The notes under the pieces are model-generated. The model was not told the DNA's origin. It was given only the letters and a program-made list of their open reading frames with translations, and did not search any database. A stretch of 64,000 bases of DNA, from contig CM054118.1 in assembly GCA_028673005.1 (NCBI GenBank), positions 86,181,855 through 86,245,854 on the forward strand. Reading direction: 5' to 3'. Each line of letters opens with the position of its first letter. Position 1 is the first letter of the stretch. A program made the position numbers and the translations under genes. This DNA comes from Tanypteryx hageni (taxonomy: Eukaryota > Arthropoda > Insecta > Odonata > Petaluridae). This document shows positions 33,371 through 45,275 of the stretch, piece by piece.

Positions 33371-36104
33371 ATTCCTCTTTCCACTTCCTCGTCCGGTTCC
33401 TCTCACTCTCTTTGGCGTTATTTACGTTTTCATTTATCGAAATTCAAAATCCAAGAATTTGTTTTGGTTTTTTTATGTCATTAGACTCATTTCTTATCTG
33501 TCTCTTTTGTTATGGGTCATTTCTTCTTAATTTAAATTATATATTTACTCGAGACATTTCATTCATATTGTTTTCATCACAATTTTGAAACATGCCGGCT
33601 CAATGGTTGACTTGAATAACTCCCGTTGAATTAATTCAGCCGAGATAACATGATGTTTATCGCGGAAATAAAATGGTCGTATGCAGTGGTAATTAAATTA
33701 TTCCATTAGGCTGCGTGTGGCATGTCTTCGTATTATGTATGTTATAATTTTCTCAGCGATAAATTAAGTAACATTAAATATCGAAGATAAATGTCATTAG
33801 CTAGAGTCGGGTCTATTTGCCAACTAGCCGTTCTAAAAACTCCAACCGAATGCCGTCCAAAAGCACCTCTCACATTAATTTCAATCTACTGAAGTTTATT
33901 CTCAGTGTCTACGAGTTCCATAAATAAAAACTAGAGGGCTGTCCACAATTCATTGTTTTCATTTCTTAGCCTCGTTCTCATTACCTCTCTCTCTTACACT
34001 TCACTCTCCTCCTCTCTCTCCACCTCAGGTCGATAAATCGACCGCTCTTTCTCTCTCTCTCACCATTCCACACTCTCTCTCTCTCTTCCTCTCCTGATCC
34101 TGGAGTTAGGGAGTTGATGACCGATAAAAAGAAAAAGCCGTAGTTTAGGCTCAGGACGGGCTACTTCCTTCCTCGTGCGCGTGACATATATAAAGAAAGG
34201 TCTGTCGAAGCGTATGGCAGGGGAGAGGGCGAGGGGGGAGATGGAGGAGAGGAGGAAAGGGGGTGGGGCGCTCCCTTTGCGTACGAGATTCGGTCGATTT
34301 ATCGAAGGAGTTATGTTCCTCTTATATTTTACTTGAAAAACTGGCGTTCGTTTGTGTTTCTCGCATCATAATTTACTAAAACTGCGTCTGTATTTTAGTC
34401 GATTTCCTCGCGATTATGAGGCTTTCATTAGACTTTTCCTCTTAAACTATCCTATGTCGTTTTTTGAAAATGCCTTTATATTTAAAGTATTTCCTGTTAA
34501 TTTATGTGAGCCAGAAAGAAGGCGATCATTCTGAATAGCAGGAGTGATCGAAGTCATTAACTGGATTGGTTTTCGTATTCGGAGAGCAGAAATATAGAAA
34601 GGGTTGAAGGGAGGATTCCCCGATGGCTAGGAGTCATGGCAACGGGAGTATCAGGTTCTTCAGAAAAGCAGATGTGTTTAAACATCGATACAAATCGTTT
34701 CATTTCCATTTTCGTGTTATTTTAACTTTGAGGATCGCGCTGGTTATAGGCCGTGGGGAAATTTAACAAAGAATCGTAGATAAATGTGAAAAATGAAATT
34801 AGTGAACGCTGAGAGAAAGAGGAGAATGAATGTATTCAATCAACGATTGTAAAAGTGCCCAGTGAGGATGCTGAGGCGATGTGAATTATTGTGAAATGTG
34901 GCAATCGAATGGAGGATGATGGGAAATAAGGAGAGTGGCCGGTGGGGCGATTTTCGTAAAGGGAAGAAGTGGAATGGTCAAAGGGTGTTAATGGAACACG
35001 ACGCATTGCATCTCTTCTCTCTTTCTCAATATTAATATTATATCACGTCAATCTCTAAGCACGATTTAGCTCGCAAATGGAGTTAAAATTCTTTGCGTCT
35101 TAAGCTTAGCCGTGGGAAAATATTCTATATATTATATTATATTATATTTTGAAGTGTATCTACGTGCGTGCGTGTGTCAATTAGGCATGGAAGTGGTAAA
35201 TACAGAATAGGTGAGAATATGAAACTTGTCAGGGATGTGTCGATAAACGTGAAAGCGCCAGGAAAAATCTGAAAACCTTGAAATGTGGAATAGTTATAAA
35301 GTATTTAAGTTTTTAAAATAAAAATGTGTCCATAACAAATACATTGCGTCGCCATTTATATCCATTAAATTAAGTTGTTAAATTAGTTGGAATTAAGGTA
35401 AGAACTTGAGAAATGAACAGTTGTGGAGCCAAAATAACGAAATACTTTTCTCAAAGAGAGAATTCGCACACATGCTCTATTAGCTTAAAGATACGTTTGA
35501 TGCCAGAAAAAACGGGAATTTCTCAAGATTTTAGAATGAAAATTTTTTACACCATGGAAATGAGTCCAATTCTTTTAAATGGAGTAATACTTGTAAGTGA
35601 AAAATGAGCGGAGGAGATAAAGAGAGTGATATTATAGAAATCGTTATTTATGCCGTTAAATGAAGAAATGAGAAGAAAGATGGAAAGACATTTTTATTTA
35701 TGGACATATTTCAGATACGACGAAATATTTTTTAAATGAATCGAATCAAATGACAAGAATATCTGATATGGGTTTACCTGTTTGTAGGTAGCTAGAAGTT
35801 TACATTGACATCAATAGACATCAGTCAACAGATGTATTTAATTTTTGAAGCGGGTCAATTTCTTAAAATTGTCTCGTTTTTCTTTCAAGCCGCTGTATTC
35901 ACTATGTAAAGAGATGGTCCTCGCTAGTTTCATTTGAATGGCGGTCCATTAATGGCTGGAAGCAGCAGTTTCGAGAATATTTTATAAGAGCAATTGGTAA
36001 TTTGGTAATTCGTTCACCATTAAGCAAATACATTGGCAAAGGAAAACGTAACATCGGAGAAATACTTTCGAACAGAATTAAAGAGGTATTCATTTAATTA
36101 AATA
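33371..36104. other. No gene recognised; simple CT tract at 34000-34090 and TATA-like site at about 34189
   Basis: Mostly AT-rich. CT repeats at 34000-34090. The motif CATATATAAAGAAAGG near 34187 lies in a less AT-rich 34130-34300 stretch and resembles a TATA box, but no downstream coding exon is seen. Short words GTCGATAAATCGAC (34031) and GGTCGATTTATCG (34291) echo the Helitron A hairpin. Small ORFs (34352-34534, 35413-35607) are unrecognised. Confidence 0.45.
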
Positions 36105-36114
36105 CCGACGAAAT

Positions 36115-36849
36115 GGGTCTAGAAAAATTCACAGCCAGTAATTCATCGCCATCAATTCATCGCCAGCAATTCATCGCCATTGGAAATTTATCGCCTTGTA
36201 TGGATCATGTTGTTGACAAAGGCTGTATTAAAAATGCGTGTGCGGACTATACGCCGACAGAAGAATATCAGGGCAAATAATCCAACTATGGCGGTTTTAA
36301 TAAATACGATAATGTTTCATTTTTTGACCGGGGACGACATGGAAGTAATCCACATTTACAAGTAATATCCCAATTATTTATGACAACCGAATGAGAATTT
36401 TTAAACGTCCTCCCCCTTCCTCCTCCCCCACACTTCTCCATTTCTATATTACATCCTCCTCCCGTTCCCCCCTCCCTTACTTTGTTAACTTTTTCTGCAT
36501 ATCATTATTTTTAAAATTTTCATTCGGTTGTCATAAATAATTGGTATATTACTTGTAAATGTGGATTACTTCCATTTCGTCCCCGGTCAAAAAATGAAAC
36601 ATTATCATATTTATTAAAACCACTATAGTTGGATTATTTGCCCTGATATTCTTCTGTCGGCGTAGAGTCCGCACACGCATTTTTAATACAGTCTTTGATA
36701 ACAACATGATCCGTACAGGGCGATAAATTTCCCATGGTGATGAATTTTCCGTGGCGTTGAATTTTCCGTGGCGATGAATTGCTGGCGGTGAATTTTCCAT
36801 GGCGATGAATTAATGGCGATGAATTGCTGGCGGTAAACTTTCCCGATAC
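36115..36849. mobile_element. Foldback element, arms of about 290 bp, 10-bp target duplication
   Basis: CCGACGAAAT flanks both sides (36105-36114 and 36850-36859), a perfect 10-bp target duplication. The arms are inverted copies: left from GGGTCTAGAAAAATTCAC, right (complemented) from GTATCGGGAAAGTTTACCG. Next to each end lie direct repeats of a unit of about 14 bp, AATTCATCGCCAGC (left 36135-36185; more copies on the right, 36725-36835). The inner arms are nearly identical, and each encodes the same short frame, which therefore appears on both strands (36180-36365 plus, 36549-36800 minus); I regard it as non-coding. A CT-rich spacer of about 110 bp separates the arms. Confidence 0.9.
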
Positions 36850-36859
36850 CCGACGAAAT

Positions 36860-38345
36860 AATTTACCGAGTCAGTTGATGAAATTCAATTGATGACCATA
36901 AAAACTCCTGCTGCTATAAGGCAGTTGAGGGGAACAAAATGTTATCTTGGTTATTGTTAAATATAATTAATTATATAATAATTTAATTATACAATATGTA
37001 CAAGAGTTTTGCGTTTTAATAGGATAGCAGTCTGATTTTTAATGCACATTCGTGCATAAATTTCCGTCTAGTCTTCTATTTGAAAGTTTAATATTCTATT
37101 TATCATTTATGGAAATTTTATCAATATATCTGGAAGCGTAAATTGGTACAGCTGCAGTACTTAAACCTTAATAAATGTATTGTTCGGTGAGATTTGCTTT
37201 TAACGGAAACGTTTATCTTTAAACAACATTCATATTTTATTATCAGGGCAGTATAATATGTTTTTAAATTAATTAAAAAGAATCGCAACCCTTTAATTTA
37301 TAACTCGTAAGACAGTAAATACTAACTTATCACCGGAAAATGCTTACTTCGTTCCTTTAGTTAATCTCTAGAGTGATATTGGAGGATATTCGAAGGATTC
37401 TTTGATTTTTTCACTTCTACAGCCGATCAGAAGAGTGCTAGGGCGAATGGCATGTAGTGGGAATGGCAATCCTAAATTACAAATGCGGAGGAGATGTCAC
37501 AGTTTAGGTTATTGCATAAATTGAGAGCAAATGGCAAGGGACACGCGATAGTATCCTTTAAAGACAAAAACGATAAATTTGTAATTAAAGGATAAGCTGA
37601 GAACCGAATCGATAAATAAGATAGAGACTGTGGTAATGCAGACCCAAGAATTATTATTGTCTTGAAAGTAAATAATGAAACAACTGGATGATTGGGTCAC
37701 AGGGAAGCGAATTTCTTTCACGTGTGGTCAACATGATAATAACGAATTTGAAAGAAAGACAATAAACTAAACCGATTGGGTTTAAACTTGAATATCACTT
37801 AGTATTACTGAGATGATAAGAAATGAGCACTTCTAGTAGATAGAAATGTCGAATAGAGTTTTTTATACATTTTTGATTTTCAGAAAGCCTTTGGCCGTGT
37901 GCTTTGATTAATAAAAGTATGAAGCATTCAATATTCTGTCCAGAAATCAGTCTACATAGAAAATTTCTGTAAAAAGAAATTCAATGAGATATGGAATGGG
38001 AAGAGCAAATGATGCATTTAGTGGTGTGCATATTTTATTCTTTTTATTCTATATATATTGAAAATATTTTTACATAACCATCCTGACAATTATCTGCTAA
38101 TGAATTTCTGCTCCAATATTTGGAGGGTGGTACAACTTTTAATAAGTAATGTGTAGTCGGATTTTCTGGTTACTTTTCATGAAATTCGTATGAGAAAACA
38201 TTTTCTCGAAAGGTTAAATAATATGATAATGAACAAAATGTATAGTTCCTCGCGATGCTGTAGGTGTCTGATATGAGTTCAAAACATTAAAACCAATTTG
38301 GAGTAAGCATTTTGGTTTAACTACTTTGGTTGATATTCCATTTAT
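36860..38345. other. No gene seen
   Basis: AT-rich DNA; no coding or repeat structure recognised. Confidence 0.55.
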
Positions 38346-38348
38346 ATA

Positions 38349-39962
38349 GGGCCAAGTCCTGCAATACGGCCGGAAATCGCATTTTGAATTCTGGCAACTG
38401 CGTGGTTTGTGCGACAACCGTAAGTGTGCTCTCGATTCGTCGCTATAGTCATGTTGTTTGTTCTGTAGTGCTATTTTAATCCACTCTCGCTGTTTTGGTT
38501 GCTGAAGAGAAATGTATGAACCCCTGTACTTGGAGGTAAGTCAAGATCAGCCATTATGTTTCAACGTTTCTTTGAAATACAATATATTCTCAAAATAAGA
38601 GCTGGGTATTAGAAAAGAACTTTTGGCGGTATTGAAAGCATGGTCTCACGTGTTCCTAATGCTGTGGTTGCATGCAGTTCACCGTTGCCTTCTATTAACC
38701 AGATGAAGAACTCCTTAGCAGTGCTCCGTCTTGTAAAACGGCCAGACAAGTCTGCCCATCCGTTTTAAAAGACGAGGCAATGTTTTTCAGAGATCAGACA
38801 TGAACACAAAATCTCTTACTGTTGGACGGCCATTTTACACATGTGAGTGATTCACATGTTCTTTAGTACGCTTTCGATAACAACATCATTATGATCAGCA
38901 TCCCACCCCACACCACCCACTACATCCAACCACTGGGCAGATCATTCTTCAGAGCACTTAAGGCACAGTATTACAGCGCGTGCAACTTCTGGATGAAGCA
39001 GAATCCTGCTAGAAGCATTACAAAACTTCAGTTTGGAATGGTGTTTGCTCACGAATGTGGAAAAGCTCTGTTGAAAACGGAATAAATGGGTTCCGTGCTT
39101 GTGGACTTGTGCCATTCAACCCTGGAGCAATTCCTGAATCAGCATACTCCCCTTCAGAGTGTTTTGCAGGCACGGAAAATGGAACATTGTCGCAGCCGAC
39201 AGAGGGCGCGGTGCAAAACTCGTCCAATACCTGAAACGTCGTCAGGCATTACCAGTGCGGTACCCAGAGCAGGCTTAAGCAAGAGACGAATGTACCGGTA
39301 CTCTTCTTCGTCTGATTCGTCGCGAGAAGATGGACTCAGCGATAGATCCTCGGGGGACAGTGAAGACGACATTCCCCTCCTACATCAATTGTGCCCAGTT
39401 CCTCACATGCCCAGGAAGAGAGACTCCTCCAGATGCCAAAAGGCTGCCATCTTAACGTCTCCAGAGCACAAAGAGGAAAGAAATAACAAGAAACGAGAGA
39501 AATCCCAGAAGAACGATCTTCCTATATGCCACGGACAGAAGAAAAGAAACAAGAACGCAGGTTCAAGAAAAAATGCTCAGGGCAGAAAGGTGAGCTCGAA
39601 GTGCACATACTGCAACGTTTAAGTGAGGGTCTGTTGTGCACGCTGTAAGAGCTGGTGCCATGAAGAATGTGCAGGGGCAGCAGGCGTGGACAATTTTTCG
39701 TGTATTGATTGCGAAAACGACCTGTAAATGGGTTATTGTCATTTGCGGCCGTATTAAGACAATCTTCTAAAAAGGCTATTTTCGCAAAATTTTGAAAATG
39801 TAAAAGTTACAATACAAACAATAACTTTCTTTTGAATTGTTTCTTTTTGCATCGTTAAGTAATGCCTTGTAGTTTACACCTAGATTCATCTCAGTACTGC
39901 TATCCGTTTTGCATAAACATCAATTTTAAAATTTTGGTGGCCGTATTACAGGATTATCTTAT
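38349..39962 (+). mobile_element. Pogo/Tigger-type DNA transposon relic
   Basis: The left end GGGCCAAGTCCTGCAATACG pairs with the complement of the right end, AAGATAATCCTGTAATACGG; flanking TA dinucleotides are compatible with pogo insertion. A second copy of the end motif lies just inside on the right (GGCCGTATTAAGACAATC, about 39748). Element length is about 1.6 kb. The coding relic is at 38816-39727; the N-terminal DNA-binding domain is missing, so the element is internally deleted. Confidence 0.7.
38816..39727 (+). pseudogene. Pogo/Tigger transposase C-terminal half with PHD-like zinc finger
   Basis: One frame of about 303 codons is broken only by stops at 38864-38866, 39083-39085 and 39620-39622. 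It begins LLLDGHFTHVSDSHVL, the block with the second catalytic Asp of the DDE_1 domain (LLLDGHxSH), then ISIPPHTTHYIQPLGRSFFR, the expected PPHTTHxLQPLD block with D replaced by G. The family's third catalytic region follows only weakly. A Ser/Arg-rich, basic linker (about 39200-39560) precedes a Cys/His cluster: CTYCNV, stop, CCARCKSWCHEECAG, FSCIDCEND. This is a PHD/RING-like finger found at the C-terminus of many insect pogo transposases. With few disruptions it is among the younger relics here. The upstream half, including the helix-turn-helix domains, is absent or unrecognisable. Confidence 0.85.
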
Positions 39963-39969
39963 ATATTCT

Positions 39970-41390
39970 GTTTTTGTCACTTTGATTCTTAATTTAAATG
40001 CATTGGTCCCCACCCTCCAAATCAAATAACTTAAGTTCCAATTTTTCACTGTAAACTGATGTTTTTTTCCTTTCTAAAATCTAAGATTCACTTTACAAAG
40101 AATTCTCTTTTTTTCTCTAATTATCAATAATTTCACTCCAAAGTTGCCATACGCAATTTCACTAGTGGAAAACGGAACTGCGGACTCTTCTCGTCTTCTC
40201 GATGTCTCTAGGTTTCGTTCAAACATTAGTAATTATTTTATTAGCATTCTCTTACAATATATCTCTCTATTTAGGACGTTTGAGTAAGAGGTGAGACAAC
40301 GCTTAAGTAAGCATTTTGCTGTATCTGCAAATCAGTAGACTCTATATGTTTAAGCCATTCATTTAACGTAAACATCTCCACTTCTTCCCACATTCCGCGA
40401 AGCCTCAGAGCGCTCTTCCCATGTAAAGACTTCGCTACGAATAGTGACAGTTAATCTCTTCAAGAAGTTCGCAGAACTTCCGCTCTTCAGATAATACCGC
40501 CATTTTATTAGCGTTCTCTGTTTAATCTCTTCTGTAATTTATAAGGGAAAGTTTGTACACAGAATTATTCCTGGTAATTTAATTGATGAAACGATGTTGC
40601 TTCATGATAGAGCGGTTGATGAAAGAAAAATAGAAACTATGTTGTGTTTCTCTAACGTCTTGAGTCGAGAGCTTCAAATAATTCCGTAATTAATGATATG
40701 GCTAAGTATTTGAAGATTTTCGATTCGTGATCTAACCTATGACATTATATCTATTTTTCTCTCTACTTAGACCTTGAAACATATTTTTTTTAATTGTTAC
40801 AAAATCTACAAAATCTACTTTTTTATTTATACGTATATTTTAACATATACTTCAATTAACACAATTCAATAGCAAGATTAGCGATTTTTTAACATGTTGA
40901 CATTTTAAATAATTGTTTAATTCTAAAATGTGTCCTAGATCCAAATGGTTTCCTCTCGGAGAATTTATTCACAAAGAAAAAACGAACAACCTTAGCACGT
41001 TATTCAAAACTCCTGTTAATTAAGCCACGTTTATCGGTCCTTTTTTATGGTAATCACCAAAATTACGACTAAACATTCTAAATAATGAATTCCATCATCT
41101 TTGTTTCAATTGCCAAAAAGTCTGAACGCGGCTCCCAGTAATGAACAGAACCCTGTCCGGGGCTGCCCTACACTTGCCTTTGGCATCAGTTTTCATTAAA
41201 TCTCGCCCTTCTCAAGCATTCATCGGGAAACATTTTTCCTCCTTCACGTCTCTAGATTAAATTGCCGCCGGGGTCTTTTTTGGAGGGCATGCGTGTGGTG
41301 GTGATTCAATCGAGCCGAGATAATAATGAAAGGGAATTGAAAAGGGGTTTTAAGGGGGGGCGCATTAAGGAGTTAATGATAGACTGAGAG
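39970..41390. other. No gene seen
   Basis: AT-rich DNA with no coding signal that I can support. Confidence 0.55.
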
Positions 41391-41394
41391 GAAG

Positions 41395-41690
41395 AGAGCG
41401 GGGGGGGGGGAGATGGGGAGGGGTAGGCGGAGGGAGGAGATGGGGGTGAAGCCAAGGACTTGCGTTCATCCGGCTTTAGAGTCTGCCGAGGGATGGAGAG
41501 TAATGGAGGAGAACCGGAGTAATGGGTGGAAAGGGGGCGGAGTGCAAAGAGTGAGAGAGAGTGGGAGAAGGGGGAAGAGGGAGAGAGAGAGGGAGGAAAG
41601 AGGGAGAGAGAGGGGGTGGAGGGGTAAGAGAGGGAGAGAGGGGGTGGAGGGAGAGAGAGGGAGAGAGGGGGTGGAGGGGGATGAGTGAAT
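41395..41690. repeat. GA-rich low-complexity tract
   Basis: Purine-rich: GGGAGAGAGAGGGAG words, with a repeated GAGAGAGGGGGTGGAGGG unit at about 41608-41680. Long ORFs on both strands across it are artefacts. Confidence 0.92.
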
Positions 41691-41699
41691 AGAGAGGTC

Positions 41700-42296
41700 G
41701 ATCGGAATGAGGCTGGAAGGGGAAAATTAAGGATGCAGAGAAGAGAGAAGGTCTTTGGGAAGGAAAGGACAAAGGAAGAGAGACACAATCGCCGTGCAAT
41801 GAAAGGTATCCGCCCTTTTGTGGGTTGCATGTGGTCGAGAGGCTGAAGAGGATTACTTCTCCTTGCCCATTCTCACTTGCCACGTTTCTCCGCATGCATC
41901 AACATCATCTTTCAGAAATTCTGACCTTAAGCAGATATTAATTAATGAGATTTTTATCACAGCAACAGGGAGTGTTTTTGATGTGCGAGTTGCGACGCTT
42001 TTTTTCAAAAGCGGTATTATTGTAGTAACCTATGAAAATTATTGAATGAGTGTTTATTTCATCGAGCTATCGATTAGTTTTTAACAATATCAGCTCTCTT
42101 CTCATTTTCATATAATGATTTTAATCCTAATGTGCAGTTCGCGACATATAGTCAAGTTTTAAGTCTTAGTTATTCGTGTTTACCAACTTCTACGCTCTAC
42201 TTAGTAATTAATTAGTGCGTAATTTTTACCTTAATTTTTCCGTTAACCTTTTTTACAATGAAAGTCATCATCCTTTCTAGATGCCACTTCAAATCA
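41700..42296. other. No gene seen
   Basis: Unique-looking sequence without recognisable coding regions. Confidence 0.5.
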
Positions 42297-42305
42297 CGTC
42301 AGAAC

Positions 42306-42790
42306 GGGTGTGGGACAAAATGGCCCCGGAAAAAACGTCCCCGGACAAAACGGCCCCGGACATAATGTCCCCAAACGCAAACTAGGACAAAATGTCCTCA
42401 AGCAACCCAACCCAGCCGTGATTGAATTATTCCTGCCAAATTTCAATCCTCTATGCTGGAGGAGGTTTTCGGGTTTCGCTCCACCAGCATTCAGCAACGC
42501 TGCGAAAGCCTTCAACTCAATTTTCAATCCTCTACCTAGTCGTGATGTTTATTAAAAAACCTCATTTGTAAAAACGTCTACATGGAGGATAATGTTGCTA
42601 ATTAATTTCTTCAGAACAAAATAAATACAGAAAACTTGTTAAAGGCGTTCTAATTAATCATCTGACTGATTCTAAACAGCATACCAACAACGGAGAGGGA
42701 AAAATTAATACTTATTCTGTTACGCGGGGACATTTTGTCCGAGCTGTTTTGTCCGGAGTCATTTGTCCATGGTCATATTGTCCGGGACCC
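42306..42790. mobile_element. Foldback/MITE element with 15-bp terminal repeats, 9-bp target duplication
   Basis: CGTCAGAAC flanks both ends exactly (42297-42305 and 42791-42799). The left end starts GGGTGTGGGACAAAATGG; the complement of the right end starts GGGTCCCGGACAATATGACC. Left end: four or five copies of a 15-bp unit close to GGACAAAATGGCCCC; right end (about 42725-42790): inverted copies. The interior (42420-42720) is unrelated unique DNA with no transposase. The 9-bp duplication and repeat-built ends match the Drosophila FB type. Confidence 0.88.
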
Positions 42791-42799
42791 CGTCAGAAC

Positions 42800-44100
42800 T
42801 CGTCCCCTCCTCTCTTTCCCTTCATCTCTTCCATACATCAGTCTGTGCTTACCATTCTCCTCTTATTCTCCATCTTTAGTCTTTGACCATAATACATCTG
42901 CCAGCTGATCTTAACTGTCCTTCGCCGTGAAAATCCTTAAAATTCTCGTCTTGATCATATTTCTTGTTTGGGCCGTTTTTAGCCTATCCCCTGCTCTCTT
43001 CAAGTCACCTCCTTTAGCTTTTTCATCTCTCCTATGCAAGTTTTGCAGTTACATTCCTCTTTTACTATCCTTCCCGCATTTTTCTACATCATTCCTCCTA
43101 TTCGGTTTTTCTGTTCTTATTTCAAATCCATCAGCACCATTTTTATGACCCTCCTTAATTGCTTCCTTATTCTTCAAGTGTGATACATATTATAGCATTT
43201 GTTTCGTCTCAAAATGTCAGCAATTGTTTTTCAGTTTTATATGTGGCTAACGCTAGGTACTACTATATTCTTCTCCAACATAATAGTTCACAATCTCTAG
43301 CATTTCCTTATTAATACTTAATTGAAAATTGGTCGAACAGATCGTTGCGATTGTTGGGAGAAGGAATGAAGTTCGCCATATACCACGGTTCCTTTTCACT
43401 CACTTAAGTGTCCTTAAAAACGTGGATTTTTTCGAACTACTTATTCTTATATAAAAATATTTTTCCGTAGAAAACGTGGATTCCTTAAGATTAACACGTT
43501 CATCTGAGGCTGTTAATTTTAAAAACAATTTTCGGCGATGGCGGTTAATGATAAATATGATCATTCAATCGCCATAATTCCTAAATGAAAAACAAAATTT
43601 TTCTTCTTTTTTGTGAAACGAGGCAAGTATCTCATCATAGATTAAACGCGCTTCCTGGAAATTTTTACGAGTTAAACGATCAAGTTGAAGTTTTTCCTTT
43701 TTCATTGACTTGAAGATAATTCCACAGATTTTAATTTTTTATGCAATCTCAAATACCAGATCAATTCAGAGCAAGAGTAAGAGTTACCGATGTCTATAAA
43801 CGGGAATTTAGCCCGATATACCATTGCTAGCAGTCGCTATAATTTCTGGAACGCGCAGTAGCGAGGAGATGTGAATATCTCGAGCATTGACATGTTGGAC
43901 AAATAGGCATGCGAATCACGCCGAATAGACATGTTAGAATCATTCCCACCTAGAATTTAGCAAGATATGGATCCGACTCTGTAACGGTTCTCGCCTTCCG
44001 AAGACTTTCTCTAGGCGTCCGTCCCTCTCTAAGATTGCGTTCGAAGGATTAGGAAGACCTTTCGCGACGCTTTGTCCTCATTTCCGAATTTTCGCCTCGA
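42800..44100. other. No gene recognised
   Basis: Pyrimidine-rich at 42800-43150, then AT-rich. The ORF at 42927-43148 (LVLIIFLVWAVFSLSPALF) has a hydrophobic stretch but is in T/C-rich DNA and is more likely random. Confidence 0.5.
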
Positions 44101-44101
44101 C

Positions 44102-44745
44102 CGCCACCCCAGTCCACCAACCTCCCCCTCTCCACAAATCCCCTCTACTCAAACCCTCTCTCCTCTTCAAACCTCCCTCTACTCAAACCCTCCCCCTCCT
44201 CAAACTCTCCCTCTCTTCAAACCCTCCCTCTCCTCAAATCCTCCCTCTTCTTCAACCCTCCCTCTCCTCAAACCCTCCCTTCCCTCAAACCCTCCCTTTC
44301 CTCAAACCCTCCCTCTCCTCAAACCCTCCCTCTCCTCAAACCCTCCCTTTCCTCAAACCCTCCCTCTCCTCAAACTCTCCCTCTCTTCAAACCCTCCCTC
44401 TTCTCAAACCCTCCCTCTTCTTAAACCCTCCCTCTCCTTAAACCCTCTCTTTCCTCAAACCCTCCCTCTTCTTCAACCCTCCCTCTCCTCAAACCCTCTC
44501 TCTTCTTCAACCCTCCCTCTCCTCAAACCCTCCCTTTCCTCAAACCCTCCCTCTCCTCAAACCCTCCCTCTCCTCAAACCCTCCCTCTTCTTCGACCCTT
44601 CCTCTCCTCAAAAACACCCTCTCCTCAAACCCTCCGTCTCCTCAAACCCTCCCTCTCCTCTAACCCCCCTCCACCTCCTCAAACTCTCCCTCTCCCCAAA
44701 CCCTCCCTCTCCTCCAACCATCCCTCTCCTCTTACCCCCCTCCTC
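44102..44745. repeat. 17-bp minisatellite, about 35 copies
   Basis: Tandem array of a 17-bp unit close to CCTCCCTCTCCTCAAAC. Because 3 x 17 bp = 51 bp with no stop in any frame, it gives a 239-residue ORF (44072-44791) with a 17-residue repeat (LPLLKPSLSSNPPSPQT). The variants (CTTTCC, CTTCTT) scatter along the array without order. Confidence 0.95.
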
Positions 44746-44749
44746 TTCT

Positions 44750-45125
44750 GCCTTGGTTAGACTTGCCGCCGCGAGAGGCATTCGCCAGTGATTTGCTATT
44801 TGCATTCTTTGAGATTTGCTTCGATTTTCGAGATGCGAGCGCGATATGTAAGCCGGCAAGGCGATTTATTAAAAAGTCCTTTCTTACTCAGATTCATTCA
44901 GGATTAAAACATACACTTAACTTAGCCAACTTTTACTTAACAGCTACGACGTATTTTATATTTAACGAGAACAACAAACTAAATTCTTGGATATGTTTTT
45001 GTGTGAATTGAACGCATAAAAGTTACAAAATGGTTTTAGCTGTGAAATGATTTACTGCCCTGTTCTTACGCTAAAACACTTAAGTTTGTTTTTTTGCTCC
45101 TTTTGCCTTCATCCCGACTCAGGAG
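44750..45125. other. No gene recognised
   Basis: Unique-looking sequence. The 82-aa ORF at 44763-45011 has no known features. Confidence 0.5.
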
Positions 45126-45129
45126 TTTA

Positions 45130-45275
45130 GAGCATTAGCGAGCTCAGTAGTTCAGTACTTATTGTTGGAGAAAGTTTTAATCTTCCATCCATCGAATGGG
45201 AAACTGTACCTCATGTTACTGGCGAAAAAAATAAAGAAACTTTTCGAGAATTAATTGAAACTCAATATCTCCGGA
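45130..45275 (+). pseudogene. LINE endonuclease fragment (C-terminal half)
   Basis: The plus frame at about 45155-45265 reads LIVGESFNLPSIEWETVPHV, then TGEKNKETFRELIETQ. It matches the GDFNLPxIDW block of arthropod Jockey/CR1-like LINE endonucleases, with the catalytic GD of GDFN changed to ES. The similarity ends near 45275. 45276-45500 has no recognised coding content. Confidence 0.6.

Noticed and set aside
39760..41390. Hidden coding exon downstream of the pogo relic
   Set aside because: AT-rich with stops in all frames; no motif seen.
42927..43148. Small membrane protein
   Set aside because: Hydrophobic residues follow from T/C-rich composition; no homology recognised, no promoter or neighbour context.
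44072..44791. 239-aa proline-rich repeat protein
   Set aside because: A 17-bp minisatellite with no stops explains the ORF.
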